NCBI GenBank assembly: GCA_021229015.1
Contig: CM037782.1
Span: 64,418,108-64,482,107, forward strand
Reading direction: 5' to 3'
Source: Solen grandis
Lineage: Eukaryota > Mollusca > Bivalvia > Adapedonta > Solenidae
DNA length: 64,000 bases
The translations under genes and the position numbers were made by a program. Below are positions 12,801 through 25,747 of the stretch, piece by piece. The notes under the pieces were generated by a model. That model had not been told where the DNA came from. It saw only the letters and a list, made by a program, of their open reading frames with translations, and ran no database searches. Positions within the stretch are counted from its first letter, which is position 1. Every line of letters starts with the position of its first letter.

Positions 12801-15390
12801 GGTTTTTAATTAAAAAAATTTTATTGGGAAAAGTTTCCTTGCAAGCCAATTTTTAAAATTGTATCGTTTTTTCCAAAAATTTTTTTTGAGGCCCGATTTT
12901 TTGTCTGGCTTTTTCTTTTTTAATCGGGGTATTTAATTATACTATGTCAATCTTTTTTCTGCACTTATGATAAGAAATGTAAATTTTTAATATTAAGGTT
13001 TTTAAATTTGTTGTTTTTTTTTCGTTTTTTTTTCCTTTTAGAAATTTGACCGCTCAGGCAAAGTTTTTTCCAAAAAGTTCCCATTGGTTTGAAGGGTAAA
13101 GAAATGTTGGCACAATTTTGGTTGTATCAAAGTTTCGGTTTTTGATCTTTTATTTCTAGTTTCTTGGCAATTCGTATTTGTAAAAATTTTTGGAAAAGCG
13201 GGTATTATTTATCATTAAGGTTTGCCCCAGTTTTTTTTGACAGAACTATTATCATTTAAAAGAAGCGTTTTAAACCTTTTACTAGTAGAAAAGGAACATT
13301 ACGGGCACGTACAAAAACATTCCGCTTGCTAGGGTTTTGGTAAGAAAACTTTGTATGGTTTTTTTCCCTAGTGTTGCGTTTTTGGGTCTATTTTCTTTGA
13401 CTTTCCGGTTTTTTTGTGTTTAAAATTATTGCCCTTTGCTTCCTTATTGCTTTTACTTTTAGGAATCATCTTTGGTGTTATCTTTACCCCCCCTCGCTTT
13501 CCATGCGCATGTGAACCCCAAAAAAATTTTGTACCAAAAAAAAGGGAGTTTTTTCTGAAATCTTTTTTGTTTTTCTTTTAATAAAATCAATTATACATGG
13601 ATTGAAGCGACCGAATTCTGGCGACATTCCTAAATGTTCAATGGATGTTACTTTGAATTGTTCATTGGATTGTTTTCATTTTATTGAAAAAATATTTTAA
13701 TTTTATGGTAATTAATTTTGTCCAATTTTTTCAATTTTAAAATAACATAATTTTGGGTTTTACTATTATAGAAACTAAATTCTTTTTAATTAGGGAAATA
13801 TTTTGTAATTTTTGTTTTTGGTTGAAAAGGGGAAAATTTTTAAAGGAAAAAAAAATGTTCAAATCAACTTATATTGTTTTTTTGGGCTATATCCCCATTT
13901 CAGAGTTTGGCCCTTTTTGGGGAATTTCTCCCCTTACATTTTAAACTTTTTTTTTTTAAAAACCCATTAAAGAAAATTATTTTTTCCCTATGTTTTAAAT
14001 ACTTTTATTTTCCTCATTTTTTAAAAAAAGCATCAGTTTTACCCTGCGTTGATTTTTTTTTTTAAATGGCATTTTTTAAAAATAAACAAGGGATCAAATT
14101 TTTAAGCATAAAAAAATTTTTTTTTTTCCCGTTAACTTTAAAGGTTAAATATTTGGATATAAAAAATTGTATTCCGCGTAGGGCTTATCCCACAAGATTT
14201 AAATCTTGCTTAAAATTTTTCCTTTTATGGGGATTGGTCTTAGGTTTGTTTTTAAAATAAATAAAATGTTTTTCCCTTTTTAAGAATTTTAATAGTTTTC
14301 CTTCCCAAAGGTAAGCTTTCAGAAATGATTTTCTTTTTGGTTAGAAAGCAGAAAAATAATCCAAAAAAATCAAATTATGTAAATTATTTTTACATCATTA
14401 AAAACCAAGTGCCCTTTAGGTCTTAGTTTTTTCCCCAAAAAATTACTTTAAAATTTTTTTATATTGGAATTTTTCCTCCAAAAGTTAGTCCCATCAATGG
14501 CCGTCGCGGAATGCATTTTTTTTTGGGTTGTCAGGGTTGCTGGGGGATTCGAAATTTCGAAATAAACTATACAATTAGGGTAACAAATTGGATAAAAAAA
14601 GTGCCAAAGCTTTTTACTGGAATTTTAAAGGGTGTCAATTGGAATTCTTAAAGGAATTTTTTTCATAACCAAATTTTTAAGGGGGTGTACTTATTGTCAA
14701 ATTTAAGCTTAATATCAAAGTTGTAAAAATGGTATGGTATGTTTTCTTGTTTGGGTTTTGTTATATGGTATTTCCCCCTGTGTCGGGGATATGTTATTTG
14801 GTGTGGTGTCTGCCTCAGTCTCAGGTGGTTGTTGAACAAATCACCCTTTAGAACAGTCCCCAAAGACAAAAAGGCTGCGGGGGGTTGTAAAACCGAAAAA
14901 TAAAATTTTAAATTTTTAAAAATTTAAAATACATAAATTGTTTTTCGGCCCTGGTTTTAAAGCAGTCAACCTGTATTTAAAATTTTCAGTTTTGACAATA
15001 CCAAATCCACATTTTTTTATTTTAAACCCTTTAAATTAAGCAGCCCTCTGTTAGAGGCCCTTTTTCTCAAAGTTTGTTTTAAAGTAAACTGTTTAAAGCG
15101 GGTTTGTTTTTTTTTTATGTTTGATTTTTGCCGTGTGTCGTCAAACAACAAGTGCCCCAACATGCCCCAAGAACACTCCGGGTTAGCTAATTAAAATTTA
15201 TATATAATGGCCCTGTGGTTCATTTTATTATAAAAAATATCTTTTTAAAAAACTTAACTTAAAGCCTAAAGCAGTTAGCTAATCAACAGATTTACCCCAA
15301 CATCATCTTTAATCCGGAACTTTTTTTCCAGTCCTGTGTATGGTTATGGTTTGATTACCACTGTATTATATCATTTTTTCCTGAAGAAAT
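6850..15390. other. Long homopolymer-rich AT stretch, no gene
   Basis: About 8.5 kb dominated by runs of T, A, G and C, including poly(A) near 7390-7412 and a C run at 8033-8044. The open frames (for example 8309-8536, 11045-11308 and 12212-12451) encode F, K, G and P strings that follow the homopolymers and show no family motif. No repeat family could be traced with confidence. I see nothing that supports a gene. Confidence 0.45.
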
Positions 15391-15472
15391 GTTTTTCTTC
15401 TTTTTTTTTTTTTTTAAAAGTTTCCCTCCTGTTTGGAAAACCGTTAAAATTGTGACTTAACTTTTGTTTCAG

Positions 15473-15577
15473 AACTCTGTGTGTGGACTGCCATTGCTGC
15501 AAATTGAAGGAACCCAGTGTGTGGACTACATTGGTGCAAGTTTATTCAGCAACATTGTGGTTATTATCAAACTCTAG
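15473..15577 (+). other. Weak candidate terminal exon
   Basis: A pyrimidine-rich tract ending CTTTTGTTTCAG at 15461-15472 could be a 3' splice acceptor. It is followed by a 34-codon open frame (begins NSVCGLPLLQIEG, ends FSNIVVIIKL) closed by TAG at 15575-15577. Base complexity from here to about 15800 is markedly higher than in the surroundings, which fits an exon plus 3' UTR. Against this, two internal blocks about 39 bp apart (TGTGTGGACT...CATTG) look like a short duplication. I see no upstream partner exon and recognise no family. Confidence 0.2.
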
Positions 15578-15914
15578 TTAAACAAGGTGTAGGGTATATT
15601 AAAATCAGACTGTTACTCCAGTCTCCTGAAAACATTTGCCGCAGTGAAACAGTGAATTCTTCCCAGTCAGTTGTTTCCTCAGGGAAATTTAACCTGTTGT
15701 TTTTTCCTGACCATCTAAGAGACAGAGTGGGGATAACTGGTCTGAATTAGATTGGCCTCACCTTTGGGCAGTCTTTGAGGTAGGGGGCAACTAACTGGAC
15801 TTCCTCCTTTTCCACACTGTGTCATAGACCCGGGTTTTGAAAGGACTTTTGGGGGAAAGGTACTGAGAAAATTTTAACTGTTACAGGGTAAGTGGTGGAT
15901 GATGGGGAATGGGG

Positions 15915-17270
15915 TACATAATGTGAAAAAGGTTGTGAATAGTAGGATAAATATAATGATTTTAAAAGACAATGTACAGAACACCTCATTAAAGACCCCT
16001 AAATTTTGACCATTTTTTAGTTCTTTCTATCATTTTCTTTTTAATTAAAACTAAATTTTTAAAAAACGCTCATTTTAAAAAACATTTAAATAGTGCCCCA
16101 AGGGTGGTATTATTATGGATTTTCTTTATATGTAATATATAAATGTAAATAGAGGACTTTTTTTACTGTACCAAGTGACAAGATGTAAAAAAAAGGGTAT
16201 AACCCTATGTAACAACCAAACTTCCATTCAAAAAAAGTGAAGGGAGGCGATAAAAGGGAAATCAAGTTTTTGCGTTGGTTCCAGTCAAATCAATTTTAGG
16301 GGGTATTCATAAATTGTAAGAAGTTTTAGAGGGGACAGTTTGTGAGGATACCCCAACATCTAAATGGTTTTAATTGTGAAGTAACATGAAATCACTGTAA
16401 TGTGAAAACTGTAGAAGTGATAAATCAAAATGGACTTTAATAGACTATGTTCAGTAAAACCTCACATAAAGACCACTATTTTCACATCCTTTCTTTCCTT
16501 TTCCTGTTAAATGAAAGTAAATTTTCAAATGGCCTCATTATTAAACCAGTTAACAGCAGTCCCAAGGGTGGTCTAATTATTGAGACTTTATAATGAATAT
16601 ATGAATGTGAACAGAACAGAAGACATCTTTTATCTGTACCACAGATGACAAATGAAAAAATATAAGGGTATACCCATATATGTAAACATCCAAACTTTCA
16701 TTCACAAAAGTGAAGTGGAAGCATATAAGGAATAAAGTATGTTGCGTTGTGTTCCTGTCAAATCAATTTAGCAGTGTTATTCATAAAATTGTAAGATAGG
16801 TTTAGAAGGTTTAGACGGACAGTTTGTGAGGAGAGCCCAACATCAAAAAGGGTTTTTAAATTGTAAAGGGAACACAAAAAAAACAAAAATGTGAAGAAAA
16901 TTAAAGGGGCCCAAAGGGTTTTCCAAAATATGCATTCAAATATAATAAGATCATAATAAATTAAATTGATATGTGTAGGTAAATATATGAATGTGAACAA
17001 AAGAGTTTTTCGTATCCAGAGAAAAAATGAAAAATTAAAAGGGGTATACCCAATATGTAAACACCCCAACTCCCATTCAAAAAAAGGGGAAGTGGGGGGA
17101 TATAAGGGAAATTTAAATTGTTGTGTTGTTTCCAGTTTAAAACAATTTAGCGGGGTATTAATCAATTAAAAGTAATTTGATGGACAAATATTTTGAGGAT
17201 GAGGCCCCAAAATCCAAATGGTATTACTTTGTGAAGTAATTCGAAATAAAGACAAATGGGTACAGGTTTC
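15915..17270. repeat. ~480-bp repeat, about 2.7 copies
   Basis: Ordered shared words recur in three blocks. They include AACCTCACATAAAGACCAC, CCCAAGGGTGGT, ATGAATGTGAACA, GGGTATACCC, CATTCAAAAAAAGTGAAG, GTTGCGTTG..TTCC and GACAGTTTGTGAGGA. The CATTCA...GAAG anchor lies near 16212, 16699 and 17073, so offsets are about 487 and 374 bp and the third copy is shortened. Frames over 16758-17169 fall inside it on both strands and are not considered genes. Confidence 0.6.
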
Positions 17271-17279
17271 CAGAATATA

Positions 17280-17605
17280 ATTTATCCTGTTTTTTCCTGG
17301 GCGATTCAACCACATTGTAAACCTTGGTGAGAAATACTACTGCAGACACTGTGAAAACTGTTGGTCCATTGGACCAGAACTATAAATTTGGAACCTGTTT
17401 GACAAAAATTATAAAGGAATTTGACCATCCGTCCAACTATTTTTAACAGTAGTTGGAGTAAAAATGTGCTCATACATCTTAAAAAATGAAACATTTTTTC
17501 TGTGAAAAATCTGCTATTTTCAAAACAAAAAGACATAAAAAATGACATTCTCTTGTAAATGGTCATTTTTAATGGCATATTGTTTTTGAAAAATAATCTT
17601 ATTGG
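17280..17605. other. Unassigned spacer
   Basis: Sequence of moderate complexity with a short inverted repeat (CCAACTATT...AGTAGTTGG, about 17432-17457). A 90-codon minus frame (17306-17578) has no motif I recognise. No gene is called. Confidence 0.35.
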
Positions 17606-17610
17606 AAGTC

Positions 17611-17868
17611 CCTGGGGGACCGGGGAAAATGATAAAAGGCGTCCCCCTCCAAGCGAAGATTGGGTTTGATCCCCCGGGTGTGACTACCCAAATTGTTAAG
17701 GGATACTCCCCTTTTTGGGTCGCATATAAAGGTGTTCGGATGGTGTCGGATATATGACTGGGGTGGTATAATGCCAATGTTACAGGTGTACTGCAGTTGG
17801 CAGCACTATTGTCTAAGTAGGCATCGTTCCAAAGACTGAATATGTCAGTGGGTGTTTTTAACCCCCCA
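17611..17868 (+). mobile_element. tRNA-derived SINE, family B copy 1
   Basis: A B-box-like GGGTTTGATCCCCC lies at 17662-17675. A conserved body follows: GTCGGATATATGACTGGGG, GGTATAATGCCAATGTTACA, GGTGTACT...GCAGCACTATT and GTCAGTGGGTGTTTTTAACC. The same blocks, in the same order, occur at 38304-38520, 45731-45985 and 49322-49618. The A box region is degenerate. Confidence 0.7.
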
Positions 17869-18030
17869 AAAATCTAATCCATGATTGATATCTTGGTTAT
17901 ATGATTTTGGGGATGGGTCAAATACTTGGTTTTAAAGCTTTATATTGCAGTTATTCATAAAATGACTTTAGTTTGAAGAAAAGCAAATGAAAAAAGTAAT
18001 GCATACCTCTTTTTTGTCGCATTTCTTAAG

Positions 18031-19034
18031 TTTTATACTGCTAAAACTTTCTGGTGTTCTGGTTTTATACTACTAATCTTTCTGCCTGATCTGGTTTTTT
18101 TCTGCTCAATATTTGCGACTTTCCTGGTTTTATTTTACTCAATACTTGCTGTTTTGATCTGGTTTTTTACTGCTCAAAATTTCTGACTGCCCTGGGTTTA
18201 TATACCCAATATTGTGCCATTGGTTTCATATATCAAAAAATGTCCCCGATTGGTTTTATATGTTGTATTTTTGCTGTCTTTTTTTGATGCTGGTACCCGT
18301 GATGATTGGTTCTTTTCTGTTCCATAATTACTGGCTGATCAGGTTTTATAACGTTCAATACTTGCTAGCTGTTCTGATTTCATAACGCTCAATACCTGCT
18401 GGCTGGTCTGGTTTTATAATGTTCAATACTTGCTCGCTGATCTGATTTTATAATGTCATACTTGGGTGTTGGTTTTTTTTTAAAATCAATATTTCTTGTT
18501 GATTGGTTTTTACTTTCAAAAATTTGGCGATCTGGTTTTATATGCCCCAATATTGCTGGCTGTTGGTTTTATATGCCATCTTGCTGGTGTTGATTTTATA
18601 TTGCTCAATATTTGCTGGTGATCTGGTTTTATTGCTCAATATTGCCTATGATTGATTTTTTATACTACCAAAATTTGCTGGGTAATTGATTTTATATGCT
18701 CAATTTTCTGGCTAATCTGTTTTTTATGTCAAAATTTGTGGTAATTGTTTTGTACTGTCAATTTTGTGAAATTGTATTTTTACTCAATCTTGCTGACTGA
18801 TCTGGTTTTTTACTCTCAATATTTGTGGCTATCTGATTTTGTACTGCTCAAATTTTTCTGGTATCTGATTTTTACTGTCAATATTGTGGTAATCTGATTT
18901 TTTATGCTAAAATTTTGTGGCTAATTGATTTTATACTGCTCAAAATTTGCTGTCTAATTGTTTTATACTGCTCGATACTTGTGACTGATTGTTTAATATA
19001 CTCAAATTTTTTTTGGGTAATTTGGTTTTATCTG
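18031..19034. repeat. ~33-bp minisatellite, about 30 units
   Basis: The repeating unit approximates TTTTATACTGCTCAATA followed by TTTGCTGGCTGATCTGG. Unit lengths vary between about 26 and 36 bp because of small indels. Clean units occur near 18360-18450 and 18900-18990, and the middle is more eroded. The plus frame that starts at 18915 runs out of this array and is not supported as a gene. Confidence 0.85.
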
Positions 19035-19059
19035 ATCACTAAATTTAAAACAAATCCGG

Positions 19060-22000
19060 TAATCGTCATTGAATGTTATGATAAATCGAGAATACGAAAT
19101 ACTAATGAAAAGAAAACAAATTTTGTCGAAAAAACGGATATTAAAGATTTTATATTAAATATCAAATCTTTTAATACAGATATTTTTTTTTTGTCCGATT
19201 TAAATTTAGAAAAAAATGTACAAAAAATTTCAACACGAAAGAAGCAATCTTCGGCAACCCTCGACCCTACCCTTTGAAATTTTAATATTTTTCCTGGGAG
19301 CACAGCCCTTAAGAGACGCCGGAAAAAAACCTCCGGGCTTGCCGGTCGCTGCAACATTTTTAAACATTCTAGCAGATGAAATTTTCAAGAATTTTTCTTA
19401 GATGCAATAAATTTGTATTTTAATTTTTTAAATATAATAAATAATTTAAAATATTAAATTTTTCTAAAATAAAACATTTTTTTTATTTTAAAATTAAAGA
19501 TTATCAGTATAAAATAATTTAGTTTAAAATTTTAGAAAATCTTAAAAATCTAAATGAAATCCACTCCAAGGGGATTTTTTAGCCCGGGGGTTTTTTACAA
19601 GGAAAAAACATGCCCTATTTTTATACAAAAGGGCATTTTTCTAATCTTTTATGAAATTTTAAGAAAAAATCTTTTTATTTAACAACGGCCAAATTTTTTT
19701 TTCTTTTAATTCTTTTAATTTTGGTTAAATATTGTTTATTAGTTTAAAAAAATTAAAAATCTCTTCTTTTTCATGCCAAAAGTTAAGTATTTGACTTTTT
19801 GCTTCAATTTTTAAAACAAAAACGAAAAAAAATAAATTTTTTAAAATTAAATTTTTTTTTTTTTTTTAATTAATAGGCTTTTTTTTTTGATAACTTTGGG
19901 TTCTTTCAAAAATTTAAAAAAAATCAAACTTTTTCCAATTCATTTTTTTGATTATTAAAAATTTTAAATTTTTATAAATAATAAATAAATTTAAAAAAGC
20001 ATAATTTTATTTCACATTACAAATTTTTTGTAGACGAAAAGTCTTGTTTTATAATTATTAGAACAAAACTTTTTTGTCTACTTATATGTTTACTTTGTAG
20101 AGAAAATGGCAGGTAGACGAAGGGGTCCTTTTTCCCCGGGGTTAGGAAAATTTTTTCTCCAGGGGAAACCCTAGGCCTGGTTAGGTTTTGGGACCTTTTT
20201 GTCCATTCCCCGATTTGTAAAACTGTATTGGAAAATTGGAAAGGGGCACTCTAAATTTTGTTTCTTTTTTTGGTCCCCTTAGACTGGAGGTAAAAAGCCA
20301 TTGGACATTTTCAAATTTTTAAAACCCCAAAAGCCCCCGATTTTGTTCTTTATTATTAAAATTTTAATTTTTAAAAATTTAAAGGGTTAGGATTTGTTAA
20401 AAACCCCATCTAGGTATTCCCCCTGATTTTCAAATTTTGGGGGCTTGGGGCACCCCCGGGCTCGGGGTAAGCCCGGCAAATGGGGATCCCCAAATTAAGG
20501 CCCTTTGTATATGCCGAAAAAAATCAGTGAAAGTTTATGGACCATCCAAGGGGCCTCATTTGGCTTGTTTTTTTTGGGGTCAAAAAATTATGCCATCGGG
20601 GAAAAATTTTTGTTTCCCTTTTCCCATTGGGAAAAAAAAAAGTATTAGATCCAAACGTTCAAGTTTAAAATAAAAAAATCATTTTACCCCCGTAAATTTT
20701 TTGGTTCCAAAAACCATTTTTTTCCGGGGGAAAAGGGGCCCCTAGCACTCAAAAAACCTTTTAATATTGTCCCCCCCCCCCCCCCCCCGGGAAAAACTGG
20801 TAGCCTTACTAATACCAGTTTTCAAAAATTCTTTCGAGGTTATATTAAATTTTGTTTATTCCATTATTTTTTTTTCTGAAAGATTTTTTTTCACGCCAAA
20901 AAATTTGTTTTTTCGTTTAAAACGTACCAAAGTCAAATCTTTTATTTTATTTTTTCCAAAAGCAAGGGTTTTAAAAGGCCAATACCAAATCCCGGTCCGG
21001 TCCAAGCGGTTGACGTTTGGCTGGCCATTTTGGCCCATTTGATTTTTTTTTTTATGTTTTAAAATTTTGCCTTTTTCCCCACTTTTTTAAAAAATAATGT
21101 TTTTAATTATTGTACTAATTAAAAATTATTGTTTTTGTTTTTTTTTTTTTTTTGGGGAAAAAAAAAAAAAAAAAAAAAGGGCGGGAAAAAAAAAAAGGGT
21201 TTTGGGCCAAAAAAAAAAAAGGGTTTGGAATTTGGGTTTGGGTTTGTTTTTGTTTTGTTTTTATTCCGGGCCGCCCAATTTTTAATAATAAAATTTTTTT
21301 AATTGAAATTTTTGATTTTATTAAACAAGTTAAAAATTATTTTTAATTTGGAAGTTTTGTTTTGAAATTAATAAAAAACGAAACTTTGAAGTAATATATT
21401 TAAGGAACCTTTAAAAATTATGAAAAGTTTAAATTGTTTTGTATTTCTTTTAATTTAACTCTTCTAATAAAAAAATGTGTGATTTTTCTTTTTTTCCTTT
21501 ATTTTTCTTTAAAATTAAAGGATTTTTCTAAGGTGTTTTTGGGGGCAAATTTTTATTTTTCCATAGTACACTTCCCAGGGCCACTTACTCCCCTTCGTTT
21601 TTGGGGGAGGAGAACAATTTCAAAATTTTCACCACCTATTTTTAAAAATCAAAACCAAAATAATTTTCAAATTTATTTTTCGTTTATTTTTAAATAAATT
21701 TTCCCATTTATTTACACATGAAATAGCTATTTTATTTGGGATTAAAATTTTTAAATCAAATAATATATAATTTTTAAGTCTGCATTTTTTTAGCGTTCGG
21801 GGTTTTCTTTGCCCAGAAATTGATAAACAAAGCACAAATTTAGTTTTTTAAAGTTTTCGGGTTTACAAATACGCGAAATTTTAAAAAATCAGGGTATGGG
21901 TTTTACCTTCGATGGCCCTTTTAGAACGGGGATTGACAAAAATTAATTTTCACGAGATCGTTTTTGGGCCCTTTCGTTTGAAAAAAAAAATTGGGCGGAG

Positions 22001-24720
22001 GACAAAAAATTGAAATTTTTTTGTTTTTATATTGAAATTGTATTTCACCAATTTTAAAATTTTTTGTTTTGGGGTTTTTAATTTGATTTAAATTTTAAAA
22101 TTGGGTTTTTTTTATAAAAATTCAAAAAATGGGAATCTCTATTTCACTTTTACGTTTGCGGGAGGCCAACCCATTCCAACCTATTTCTCACGGGGTTGAG
22201 ATCTGCTCGGGAGTGGAGGTTGGGGGGTTCAACCCCCTGGGTTATTTTGAACTTTCTCGAAAAAAGGTGCGCTATAACTCCCTTTCTTGGCCTCAGGGAA
22301 AAGGGTGTTCAGGGGGTTCCCCGGTTTTCAGGTAGTTGACTTTTTTTATTATTGCCCAAAGTTATATGATATCTTGGGCAGTAATATTGTTAATAACTTA
22401 TTAAAAATAAATATTTATTAAAAAAAAACAAATTAAATTTTCCCCCCAAAAAATTTTTCAATTTAAACCATACCTCTTTTTAAGGCTTAAATTCCTCCCC
22501 GTTTTGCGGGGGGTTATTTAAGGAAAGTTTTAAAAAGTTTGGTAAAAAAATGTAAAAACTGGATAAATTTTTTTAAAAGTGATCACAAACTCATAAATTC
22601 TTTTTTTTTTTTTTTTATTTTGGGAATATTGGGATATAAGAAAAAACGGAATATTTATATGTAATATTTTACATAGTTAATTATGTTTGTTAATTTGATT
22701 ACATTTTATTGTACATGTATATGTAATATAAAAATTAAATACAAAAAATTTTTCCATTTTTCTTATTTGTTCAAATTTTTTATTTTCCTATTACACTAAT
22801 AAAATTTTTTAAGAGGGTTGATTATTTTCACCATCAATAATGGCAAATTTTTGATCATTTTTAAAAAGTTTTTTAATTAAAATTTTTTGGGAAAAAGGTA
22901 AAAAACTTAAATTTAATTTAAAATATTTTTCCAATTTTATTCATTTTCAAATTGGGTTTTTTTTTATCTTTTTAAACTCAAATAGCCAAAATTGGGAAGG
23001 TTAAATGGCCTTAGAACTTACCAGGGGTTTGTTAAATTCTGGGGGCACAAAAACCCCCCCCAAAGGGGTTTTCTTGTTTTCTCTTAATCAAAATTAAAAA
23101 ATTTCCAAAAAAAACAAAGGTGGGTTTAGATATTTTGGGGTTAAATTCCTTAAGGACTTCTATCAAAATGTTCAAATCGGTCCCTGGGGCAAATTTAAAA
23201 ATTGGCCGGGTCAAAATTTGGCTCCGCCCCAGGGGTCCTTGGGTTTTCAAAACTTATATAGTAAATTTTTAAAAATTCTTGCAGAAACCACGGTTTGGGG
23301 TTTTGATATTTTTATGTAAATTGGCCCTTTACCTAAAAAATTCCGAAAATGTAGGGAAAATAAAAAATGGGGAAAAATGATTTTATTTCGAAAAACAGGG
23401 TAATTTTTCGAAAAGGAAAATTTAAAAAAATTGTGTTAAAAATTTAACTTTTTAGCCGTAATTTTTTTTTACGCTTAATTTTTTTTTGTTTTTCTGTTTA
23501 AAATGTGTCGAGAAATAATCCCTTTTTTGTGTTAAAAATGCAAATTACAGCCCCTAAAAAAAGGCTTTGCCTTTTCTTGGTTTTTTTAAATAAATTAATT
23601 ATTTTACAAAAATGTAAATCTGCTAAAAGTTCAATTTTCAAGAAATTTTTTTAGTCAACTCTCGAATTTTCAATGTGTGCAAAAAAAAAAATTTTGGCTT
23701 TTGAAAAAAATTTTTTAAAAGCCGGGAAAATTTTTTAAAAAATTACCAAAAATTTAATTTTTGATTGGGGTTAAGAAAATTTTAAAACGTTATGAATTTT
23801 AAAATTTTTGTTTAATTTAAAACCACAAACAAAAATTCTCACAGAATTTCAAGAGGGTAATTTTGTTATGTTACTTGTTTTCAAAACAAGTAAATATTTT
23901 AATTTAAAAAAGTGAATTTTTTAAACAATTATTATTTAGATTTTAAATTTTTGTAGAGTTTCCCAAAAAACCTTGGCTATCTGTTTCGACTGGGCGGAAT
24001 TTTGGGCAAGGGTCGTTTTTAGCCCCAAGGGCCCAACCTTATAAATCTCGAACCTTTCCTGGGTCTGAAACCACCGGGTTTAAAATTCATCAAAGGTTTT
24101 TTAATACGGAATTCTCTGCTAGATTTTTTGTTTTTTTAACAGGATTTACCCAAAGGTTGGAGCTTGGTTTTAAAATTAAAAAAAGGTTGGTCTCCTTTTT
24201 CAAAAAATTGAAAATGTTGTTGTTTTATTCAAAAATGCGCTTTACAATTTTAAAGGAAGATGGATTTTAATTTTAAAAAAATTTAAAATGAAATCATTGA
24301 AACTCCATGAAAAAAAAAAAGGGGCGGAGGTAATTTGAATTTTTTTTGTTTTAATTTAATTGGATGCCCTTTTAAAAGTTTGAAATGGGGTTTTCAAAAT
24401 TGTTTTTTTTAAAATTATTCTTAAAATCTATTTTAAAAAATGTTGGGGGAACACAGCCCCATTCGGGCCCAGTAGAGCTTAAATATTTGGTGTGGTGCAG
24501 TGCTCAAGAACCATTCTCTATTTATTTTTTGAGTTATCCTCTTTGATGATTTTTTTTAAATGTCATGCATATTCTTCAATAAAATTTTCATGATTTTCTC
24601 AAAACCCATGAAATAAAACCATGGGGAACCTTAAACCCAGGGACAAAACCCTTTAAACCCTTTTTTATAAAATTTTTAATTTTCCCCTTCCTTTTTTTTT
24701 TAAAGTTACAAATTTCAATT
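19060..24720. other. AT-rich homopolymer-dense stretch, no gene
   Basis: 5.6 kb with frequent A/T runs, a C run at 20771-20788 and A-tracts around 21160-21220. A GC-richer patch at 22165-22335 contains GGGGGGTTCAACCCCC, which resembles a SINE B box, but no A box or SINE body can be recognised. The remaining open frames have no domains. Confidence 0.45.
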
Positions 24721-24790
24721 ATTTTGGATGGAGTTAAAAAATGGACATTGTTTTAAGTTTTTAAAAAAAAAACCCAAACCCCCCCCAAAA

Positions 24791-24792
<2 letters not shown>

Positions 24793-24866
<74 letters not shown>

Positions 24867-24875
24867 AAAAAAAAA
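24793..24875. repeat. Poly(C)64 followed by poly(A)19
   Basis: An uninterrupted C run at 24793-24856 is followed directly by an A run at 24857-24875. The proline/lysine open frame across it is meaningless. Such long pure runs are often consensus artefacts in long-read assemblies. Confidence 0.95.
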
Positions 24876-25647
24876 CAGAAAAGATTTATAGAAATTCATT
24901 TTGTATATGGAATGAATTTAATGACGATTTAAAAATTAAAATGAAATATTTCATTATTCCCCTTTTTTTTTTTTGTTACCTAAATACCCGGAGTTGTTTA
25001 TACGGGCCCAAAATTTAAAAAGGAATGTTTTCCCTTTTTTATTGAAAATTTTTGAAAAAAATTTAAATATAAAAAAAATATTTAATTTTTATATCATTTT
25101 TATTTTCTTTTTCATTTTATACCTGGCAAAGTGAGGGAAAGGAAAAACTGACAGGTTTGGTTAAATATGCTAAATCCAGGGAGTGTTTAACAAGGAAAAG
25201 TGAAAATTTAAAAAAAGGGGGGATTTGGGTATTTTTTTATTGTTTCACTTTATTTTAAATGTTTAAAAATTAAATATTTTGTCAAAAATTTGCCCCAGGC
25301 AATTATTCATAGGGTATTTTTTAATTTAAAATTTTTAAAAGGGGAATCCCCTTTTTCGACCCAAAGTTTTTTTTAGATATTTTTTATTTTTAAAAACCCG
25401 GCCGGCCCGGAATTTTAACCCCTGGGGGGGGAAAAAAGCCAAATGGAAAAGTGACTCCCCACGTTGTTAAGAGAATTTTTAAAAAGTGAACGTCGTAATT
25501 ACTTTTCCCCCCGAAGTTTTCCCCCCCGAGATTCCTGGGAAACATTAAAGAAAAAGGTCTGGCAGTTAATTTTTTAGTAAAATGTTTAAACAAAAGGCCC
25601 GGCCGGGAATAAAAACCCCCTCCCCGGGTTTAAGAATTTTCAAAGAG

Positions 25648-25747
25648 NNNNNNNNNNNNNNNNNNNNNNNNNNNNNNNNNNNNNNNNNNNNNNNNNNNNN
25701 NNNNNNNNNNNNNNNNNNNNNNNNNNNNNNNNNNNNNNNNNNNNNNN
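25648..25747. other. Assembly gap (100 N)
   Basis: Exactly 100 N, the conventional placeholder for a gap of unknown size. Any open frame crossing it is invalid. The flanks differ in texture: GC/homopolymer-distorted to the left, cleaner sequence to the right. Confidence 1.

Noticed and set aside
16758..17169. 135-codon minus frame and 67-codon plus frame
   Set aside because: Both lie in the ~480-bp repeat and overlap on opposite strands without any motif.
18915..19277. 120-codon plus frame
   Set aside because: Its first third is the 33-bp minisatellite and the rest is AT-rich with no domain.
22165..22335. Another SINE copy, based on GGGGGGTTCAACCCCC
   Set aside because: Only a B-box-like word is present; no A box, body words or tail from either family.
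24728..25018. Open frame with a proline tract then a lysine tract
   Set aside because: It is poly(C) followed by poly(A); not a protein-coding signal.
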